Notes under the pieces: model-generated
Database searches by the model: none
Told to the model about the DNA's origin: nothing
The model's input: the letters and a program-made list of their open reading frames with translations, nothing else
Shown: in pieces, positions 1 through 3,863 of the stretch
Layout: the number at the start of each line of letters is the position of its first letter
Numbering within the stretch: position 1 is the first letter of the stretch
Assembly (NCBI GenBank): GCA_905215655.1
Contig: CAJMQT010000099.1
Coordinates: forward strand, 1 to 6,826
Direction: 5' to 3'
Source: an uncultured bacterium
Lineage (GTDB): Bacteria; Bacteroidota; Bacteroidia; Bacteroidales; Bacteroidaceae
Length of the DNA: 6,826 bases
Made by a program: the position numbers and the translations under genes

Positions 1-3
1 CGA

Positions 4-24
4 CCCCTCTCCCAAAGAGAGGGG
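4..24. repeat. Perfect short inverted repeat (stem-loop)
   Basis: Arms CCCCTCTC (4-11) and GAGAGGGG (17-24) are exact reverse complements around the 5-base loop CCAAA. No U-rich tract follows on the plus strand, and on the minus strand the next bases lie outside the window, so it cannot be confirmed as a terminator. It could be the terminator of a neighbouring transcript or one copy of a dispersed intergenic palindrome. The C-rich/G-rich CCCCTCTCCC...GAGAGGGG type is, from memory, common between genes in Bacteroidales. Confidence 0.6.
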
Positions 25-51
25 AGAAGAAAATATGCTTTGTGGGTAATT

Positions 52-121
52 TTCTTCACTCTTAATTCTTCACTCTTAATTCTTAATTCTTCACTCTTCA
101 CTTTTAATTCTTCACTCTTAA
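52..121. repeat. Low-complexity tandem array, 7-bp period
   Basis: Seventy bases are built from the 14-mer TTCTTCACTCTTAA, present exactly at 52-65, 66-79 and 108-121. Between these lie a 7-base partial unit (80-86, TTCTTAA) and a 21-base expanded unit (87-107). Every segment is a multiple of 7 long (14, 14, 7, 21, 14), as expected from slippage or unequal exchange of heptamer-like units TTCTTAA and TTCTTCA/CTCTTCA. The minus-strand reading is purine-rich (TTAAGAGTGAAGAA). It lies beyond the operon terminator and encodes nothing that I can see. Similar GTGAAGA/ATTAAGA tracts occur between genes in Bacteroidales genomes (from memory); the function is unknown. Confidence 0.8.
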
Positions 122-158
122 TTCACGTCCCCGCACGAGGATAAATCCCCTCCCGCAT

Positions 159-199
159 AAAAACAAAAACCGGATGCGCTCCGGGAGGAGGCGCATCCG
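159..199 (-). terminator. Rho-independent terminator of the susCD operon
   Basis: Read on the minus strand, the 9-bp stem CGGATGCGC (arms 191-199 and 171-179) encloses an 11-base loop region. That region can add three more pairs (180-182 with 187-189) if G190 is bulged. The stem is followed immediately by GTTTTTGTTTTT, giving ten T in the 11 bases 159-169. It begins 37 bases after the stop codon of the secreted repeat protein. On the plus strand no T tract follows the hairpin, so it is directional and marks the end of the leftward operon. Confidence 0.9.
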
Positions 200-236
200 A
201 TTGACGATTAATTTAATAATAAATCTGTTTATCCGA

Positions 237-1751
237 TTACTTCTTGATGTACTTCTTGCCGTCCTGGATGTAGATCTGTCCGCTTACGGGAGCTGCGATG
301 CGCTGACCTGCGAGGTTATACATCGCGCCCTTCTTTGCTACATTCTGTCCGTCGGTTGTGATTGATGTGATGCCTGATGACTGCAAAGCGCCATATTTCT
401 CAGATGTCGTAGCGCAGAAGCCGATAGCGTACATTTCGACAGAACCTTTTTCAGATGCCATTACGTAATAGTCGTGACCCGGCTCAACGTTGAAGATTGC
501 GCTGTGTGTCTTCACTGCATCGTCCGGACAACGTGTCACGGTCTGCAAAACGATCATTCCGGCACCTGAGTTGGCAGTCTGGTCGACAACGTACATTGCA
601 GCGTTGTTACCGCCACGGTTGTAGTTCAGGATTACGCGTCCGTATGTTGACGTTGAGGGAACAGACAGTTTCACGATTGCGTCGTTGATGACGTTGCCTT
701 GGTCAGAATCGCCTGCCTTGCGAACATAATCGTTGTTTACAACGCCTTCCATGAAGTTCAGGATGTCGATACCGCCGCGGGTCGTGTTGTTCATTCCCAT
801 AATCAGCTTGTAGGCATATTCCGTTCCTGAATATTTGTTGTTTCCTTTTGAAACATAATTATAAGCCAGCGGCAGAGAAACTACAACGTTTTCGTTCTCA
901 ATCAGGTTTTTTGAAGGCATACCCAGGAAGTCGGGTAAATTCCACATTGTGTTGTAACCTGCTGCGACAGCCTCTTCAACGCTTGTGAACAAGGCAGAAG
1001 GCAACTGTGCTGCTGTCCAGAGATCCGTGCAGTTATCGTTGCTTGCCAAAACGGTGTAAGTATCGTCTGCGCATTCGTCGTAAGCGATGCCATACAATTC
1101 AACGGAGCCTTTTTCAGAAGCCATGATATAATATGTGTGTCCCGGTTCAACGCCGAATTTAGCCGTGTGGGTCTGAACGTTTTCGTCCGGACAGCGTGTC
1201 ACGGTCTGCATGACAATCATTCCTGCGCCTGAGTTGGCTGTCTGGTCAACAACGTACATTGCAGCGTTGTTACCGCCGCGGTTGTATTTCAGCGTGATAC
1301 TGCCGTAGTTTGCCGACTTTACCTCAACCTTGATGATAGCGTCGTTGATTACGTTGCCTTGGTCAGAATCGCCTGCCTTACGTACATAATCGTTGTTTAC
1401 AACGCCTTCCATGAAGTTCAGGATGTCGATACCGCCGCGGGTCGTGTTGTTCATTCCCATAATCAGCTTGTAGGCATATTCCGTTCCTGAATATTTGTTG
1501 TTTCCTTTTGAAACATAATTATAAGCCAGCGGCAGAGAAACTACAACGTTTTCGTTCTCAATCAGGTTTTTTGAAGGCATACCCAGGAAGTCGGGTAAAT
1601 TCCACATTGTGTTGTAACCTGCTGCGACAGCCTCTTCAACAGTCGCGAATTTAGCAGAAGGCAACTGTGCTGCCGTCCATTCGCAATGAGCTTGTGCAAA
1701 AGCGGTTGCCGACATAAGTGCAGCCGCTACAAACGTAAATAATTTTTTCAT
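237..1751 (-). CDS. Secreted tandem-repeat protein with C-terminal sorting-like tail
   Basis: This is a 504-residue protein of unknown function. Residues 1-19 form a type I signal peptide (MKK, hydrophobic core, AFA then Q20 at the predicted mature end); C23 is not in a lipobox, so it is probably not a lipoprotein. Residues 24-227 and 244-446 are two copies of one unit joined by a short linker, with residues 38-139 and 258-359 identical. Each unit ends in a strand-rich stretch (VEPGHTYYIMASEKGSVELY in copy 1) that recalls beta-sandwich modules attached to Bacteroidales pectate lyases and other secreted glycan-active proteins; this is a resemblance from memory, and I see no catalytic motif. 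The last ~40 residues (MYNLAGQR..., ending GKKYIKK) resemble the short tails recognised by the type IX secretion system. The start follows an A-rich leader without a clear Shine-Dalgarno. As third gene after susC and susD it may bind glycan at the cell surface or outside it. A cell-wall or adhesive role is also possible. Confidence 0.85.
   Translation of the reverse strand: MKKLFTFVAAALMSATAFAQAHCEWTAAQLPSAKFATVEEAVAAGYNTMWNLPDFLGMPSKNLIENENVVVSLPLAYNYVSKGNNKYSGTEYAYKLIMGMNNTTRGGIDILNFMEGVVNNDYVRKAGDSDQGNVINDAIIKVEVKSANYGSITLKYNRGGNNAAMYVVDQTANSGAGMIVMQTVTRCPDENVQTHTAKFGVEPGHTYYIMASEKGSVELYGIAYDECADDTYTVLASNDNCTDLWTAAQLPSALFTSVEEAVAAGYNTMWNLPDFLGMPSKNLIENENVVVSLPLAYNYVSKGNNKYSGTEYAYKLIMGMNNTTRGGIDILNFMEGVVNNDYVRKAGDSDQGNVINDAIVKLSVPSTSTYGRVILNYNRGGNNAAMYVVDQTANSGAGMIVLQTVTRCPDDAVKTHSAIFNVEPGHDYYVMASEKGSVEMYAIGFCATTSEKYGALQSSGITSITTDGQNVAKKGAMYNLAGQRIAAPVSGQIYIQDGKKYIKK
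414..1022 (-). repeat. Repeat unit 2 of the secreted protein (residues 244-446)
   Basis: Second copy of the unit, starting at LWTAAQLPSA and ending at YAIGFC. The core 724-980 is identical to 1384-1640. Extending to position 690 adds only three differences (690, 720, 723), all at silent third codon positions. Beyond residue 359 it diverges (for example KLSVPSTSTYG against KVEVKSANYG in copy 1), after which a shared run YNRGGNNAAMYVVDQTANSG follows with several silent changes. Cysteines are at 408 and 446, with C241 just before the unit. Confidence 0.92.
1071..1682 (-). repeat. Repeat unit 1 of the secreted protein (residues 24-227)
   Basis: First copy of the ~200-residue unit, starting at EWTAAQLPSA and ending near YGIAYDEC. 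Its identical core (1384-1640) matches 724-980 base for base at an offset of 660 bp. Cysteines are at 187 and 227, with C23 just before the unit. Its C-terminal half (from residue 140) differs from copy 2 at many positions, including one codon fewer than copy 2 near residues 145-149. Confidence 0.92.
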
Positions 1752-1791
1752 GATTACTTGTTTTAGTTAATAAATGTTTTTTATTTTTTTA
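1752..1791 (-). promoter_or_regulatory. A-rich translation leader of the repeat-protein gene
   Basis: The 40 bases before the ATG read, on the minus strand, TAAAAAAATAAAAAACATTT and then ATTAACTAAAACAAGTAATC. There is no good Shine-Dalgarno motif. A-rich leaders of this kind are typical of Bacteroidetes, where initiation depends on unstructured A-rich sequence more than on anti-SD pairing. No TAnnTTTG (-7) or TTTG (-33) promoter motif is seen in the 98-bp gap, so cotranscription with susD is the simplest reading. Confidence 0.5.
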
Positions 1792-1830
1792 GAATGAGAG
1801 GGTCCGAACTGCTCTTCGGACCTCTCATTC
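1792..1830 (-). other. Strong intercistronic stem-loop between susD and the repeat-protein gene
   Basis: The plus-strand arms are GAATGAGAGGGTCCGAA (1792-1808) and TTCGGACCTCTCATTC (1815-1830). They pair over 16 bp with a single bulged G and a 6-base loop. The hairpin lies 19 bases after the susD stop codon. On the minus-strand transcript it is followed by an A-rich rather than U-rich tract, so it is not a standard intrinsic terminator. It may protect the 3' end of susCD mRNA or lower readthrough into the third gene; this is inference. Confidence 0.75.
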
Positions 1831-1849
1831 CGATTATGGTTTGATTTGA

Positions 1850-3817
1850 TTAAAATCCTTTGTTTGCGGTGTATCCGTAGCCGTTGTCTCCGTATTCCTC
1901 TTTGTTTGAAATCTGGTCGAGGAACACTTGCGGTATCGGGCGCCACTCGTATTCGTCTTTCCAGTTTGCCGCAGCACGTTTGTTATGCTTCGTCAGGGCG
2001 CTCTTAATAGCATGGTGACGTTTCAGAACCGCCCAGCGCATGTGCTCGCCAACGAACTCGCGGGCGTATTCATCGAGGATGTCCTGCTCTGTCGGGTTGT
2101 TGAGGGCGGGAGCCGTGCCCGTGCGTGCCGCACGGTCGCGCAGCGGTTTGAGATATTGTGCCGCCGCTCCGTCGTTGCCAAGCATTACGTTAGCCTCTGC
2201 CGCAATCATATAGACTTCTGCCGCGCGCATGATTGCGACGTCGCCGTTGCGCGACTCCTTGTTGCCCAATCGTTGCGAGCCGTTATAAAGGGCGTTGTAC
2301 TTGATGAGCGAGGGGAACAGCTTGTTGGCGTTGGTCGCCAGCGTTCCGGGCTGCCATTGCTCGGCGCGATAGTTGCCGTCGGCGTCAAACAGGTCGTCGA
2401 TGTTCATGATGAAACATTTGTATTGGTGCTTCTGCTCGTCCGTCAGCTTCTGTTTTGACAGCCATACCAAGATTCTGTCTTCATCGGGTGAGAGCGGTTG
2501 CTCTATCACGAACGGGTTTTTGGTGTCGACGATGTTCTGCGTGCCGCCTTTTTCATATACGCCGACCGGTATCACCTGTGTGCCGAGCGGACTGTCCGTC
2601 GATCTCAGAGCAACGTAAGGATAAACCTTCTGACCATTCAACGCTGTGTTCATGCCATAGCGTGAAAGAATTGCCGATGAGAGGGGTCTGGTCTGGCGTG
2701 CAAACGATCTTGTCGCTTTGTCTTCCATCGTGAATAATCCGAAAGCCGTCATGAATGAGTTTTCATAACGCTTGTCCCAGTCTCCGAAGACGTCGATTGC
2801 ATATTTTGACGGTGCCATTATGCCGCCGCCCTTCGTCGTTCCGAGATAAGAGTTGTCCGTCAGCTGCAAATTGTAAAGCAGCGACATGGTGTAAGGATCG
2901 GTCATTGTGAAAGACGCAAGATAATTCTGCGCGTTGAGGTAGCTGCTTGCGTTGCCTGCGTCGGGTCCCTGAGCGTCGAGTCCTGCTGCCACAAAGAGAG
3001 TCTCCTTGTTGTTGCGGTTGTTTGCCTGTGCCCAGAGGTCGTCCACGTTGTCATAAAGATACAGTCCGTAAGCGGCTTTGTTGGTAATCATATACTCGGC
3101 AACTTCTTTCGCGCGTTGCCAGTAAGACACGCCGTTTTCGGTCAGTCCTTCGCCTGCACCCTGAGCGTAAGCGCGTGCCAGCAGACCGAGGGCGGTCTTC
3201 TTAGTCACACGTGCGTAGTTGCCGCCGTAAGGTTCTACGTTAAGGTCTTTTGCCGCTTCTTTAAGGTCGGTGGTGATAGAGGTGTAAATCTCCTGCAAGG
3301 TGTTACGCTTCGGGTTTTTTTCCACCGTTCCCACCTCGTTGGTGCAGAGCGTTATCTGTCCGTAATAAGTTGTAAGCGTAAGGTGCATGAATGCACGGAT
3401 TACCTTTGCCTCGGCAGCGAGCACCTTTACTGCGTCGCCTTCTCCTCCGCTTACGCCGCCGGCATTGTTGATTACCGAGTTACAGGTCGCGATCATGGCG
3501 TATGCCTGCTGCCATGTCTTTTTTGTCTGGTTGTTTGCAACGCCGATGCCGTCATAATAGAAATACTGCTGGGCGTAATCTTTGTCGGCAAGGTTAAGCC
3601 AAAGGTCTGTACCGCACTCTGAGAAGAAATAGAAATCCTCCTTTGAGTAAAGCTCGTGATAGAGAGTGGAGTAACATTCGGTTTGAAGACCTGCCCATGT
3701 GTTGAAGTTCTCTATCGTCGAAGAACCTGCCGAGGGGTTGTACTCATCCAGCTCGCAAGAGTTCAAGCCCATTGCGCCGATGAGTCCAACGGTCATATAT
3801 AATAATGTCTTTTTCAT
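1850..3817 (-). CDS. susD: SusD/RagB family outer-membrane nutrient-binding lipoprotein
   Basis: This is a complete 655-residue SusD homologue, at the long end for the family. Residues 1-21 form a lipoprotein signal with lipobox LNSC; C21 is followed by ELDEYNP, an acidic stretch fitting the Bacteroidetes surface-export signal. The N-terminal SusD-like helical region contains AEAKVIRAFMHLTLTTYYGQ (135-154) and KKTALGLLARAYA (206-218), the usual TPR-like helices. The C-terminal SusD/RagB domain shows RAAEVYMIAAEA (531-542), LRDRAAR and REFVGEHMRWAVLKR (586-600), the family hallmark before the closing RPIPQ (626-630). In known systems SusD caps the SusC barrel and delivers oligosaccharide into it. 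It begins 46 bp after the susC stop and is surely cotranscribed. The ligand cannot be read from the sequence. The symbol is used in the family sense, not to claim starch specificity. Confidence 0.97.
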   Translation of the reverse strand: MKKTLLYMTVGLIGAMGLNSCELDEYNPSAGSSTIENFNTWAGLQTECYSTLYHELYSKEDFYFFSECGTDLWLNLADKDYAQQYFYYDGIGVANNQTKKTWQQAYAMIATCNSVINNAGGVSGGEGDAVKVLAAEAKVIRAFMHLTLTTYYGQITLCTNEVGTVEKNPKRNTLQEIYTSITTDLKEAAKDLNVEPYGGNYARVTKKTALGLLARAYAQGAGEGLTENGVSYWQRAKEVAEYMITNKAAYGLYLYDNVDDLWAQANNRNNKETLFVAAGLDAQGPDAGNASSYLNAQNYLASFTMTDPYTMSLLYNLQLTDNSYLGTTKGGGIMAPSKYAIDVFGDWDKRYENSFMTAFGLFTMEDKATRSFARQTRPLSSAILSRYGMNTALNGQKVYPYVALRSTDSPLGTQVIPVGVYEKGGTQNIVDTKNPFVIEQPLSPDEDRILVWLSKQKLTDEQKHQYKCFIMNIDDLFDADGNYRAEQWQPGTLATNANKLFPSLIKYNALYNGSQRLGNKESRNGDVAIMRAAEVYMIAAEANVMLGNDGAAAQYLKPLRDRAARTGTAPALNNPTEQDILDEYAREFVGEHMRWAVLKRHHAIKSALTKHNKRAAANWKDEYEWRPIPQVFLDQISNKEEYGDNGYGYTANKGF

Positions 3818-3822
3818 ATTTG

Positions 3823-3828
3823 TTCCTT
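3823..3828 (-). promoter_or_regulatory. Shine-Dalgarno-like site of susD
   Basis: The minus strand reads ACAAGGAACAAATATG, placing AAGGAA five bases before the ATG at 3817. It supports this start, which also gives the complete lipoprotein signal. No promoter motif is seen in the 46-bp gap from susC. Confidence 0.6.
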
Positions 3829-3863
3829 GTTAATGTTTTTGTTAAACGTTTGAACCTTTACTT

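Noticed and set aside
34..42. TATGCTTTG on the plus strand as a Bacteroidetes -7 promoter box
   Set aside because: Spacing is TA-N3-TTTG rather than TA-N2-TTTG, there is no upstream TTTG element, and no plus-strand gene follows.
52..121. CRISPR array
   Set aside because: Units are 7-14 bp with no unique spacers, so it is a simple tandem repeat.
137..152. Imperfect inverted repeat GAGGAT...ATCCCCTC
   Set aside because: Only about six pairs with two unpaired bases and no associated tract; too weak to call.
195..238. 8-bp direct repeat ATCCGATT flanking the 3' end of the operon (195-202 and 231-238), as a possible insertion-site duplication
   Set aside because: The 28 bases between the copies contain no mobile-element feature, and the first copy overlaps the terminator stem; chance is the simpler explanation.
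902..1150. 82-codon frame on the minus strand inside the repeat protein
   Set aside because: It is an alternate frame of the repeat gene crossing the junction between units; the main frame has signal peptide, repeats and tail.
3116..3622. Plus-strand open frame (168 codons) opposite susD
   Set aside because: Fully antisense to conserved susD sequence, with no family signature and no promoter or ribosome-binding evidence.
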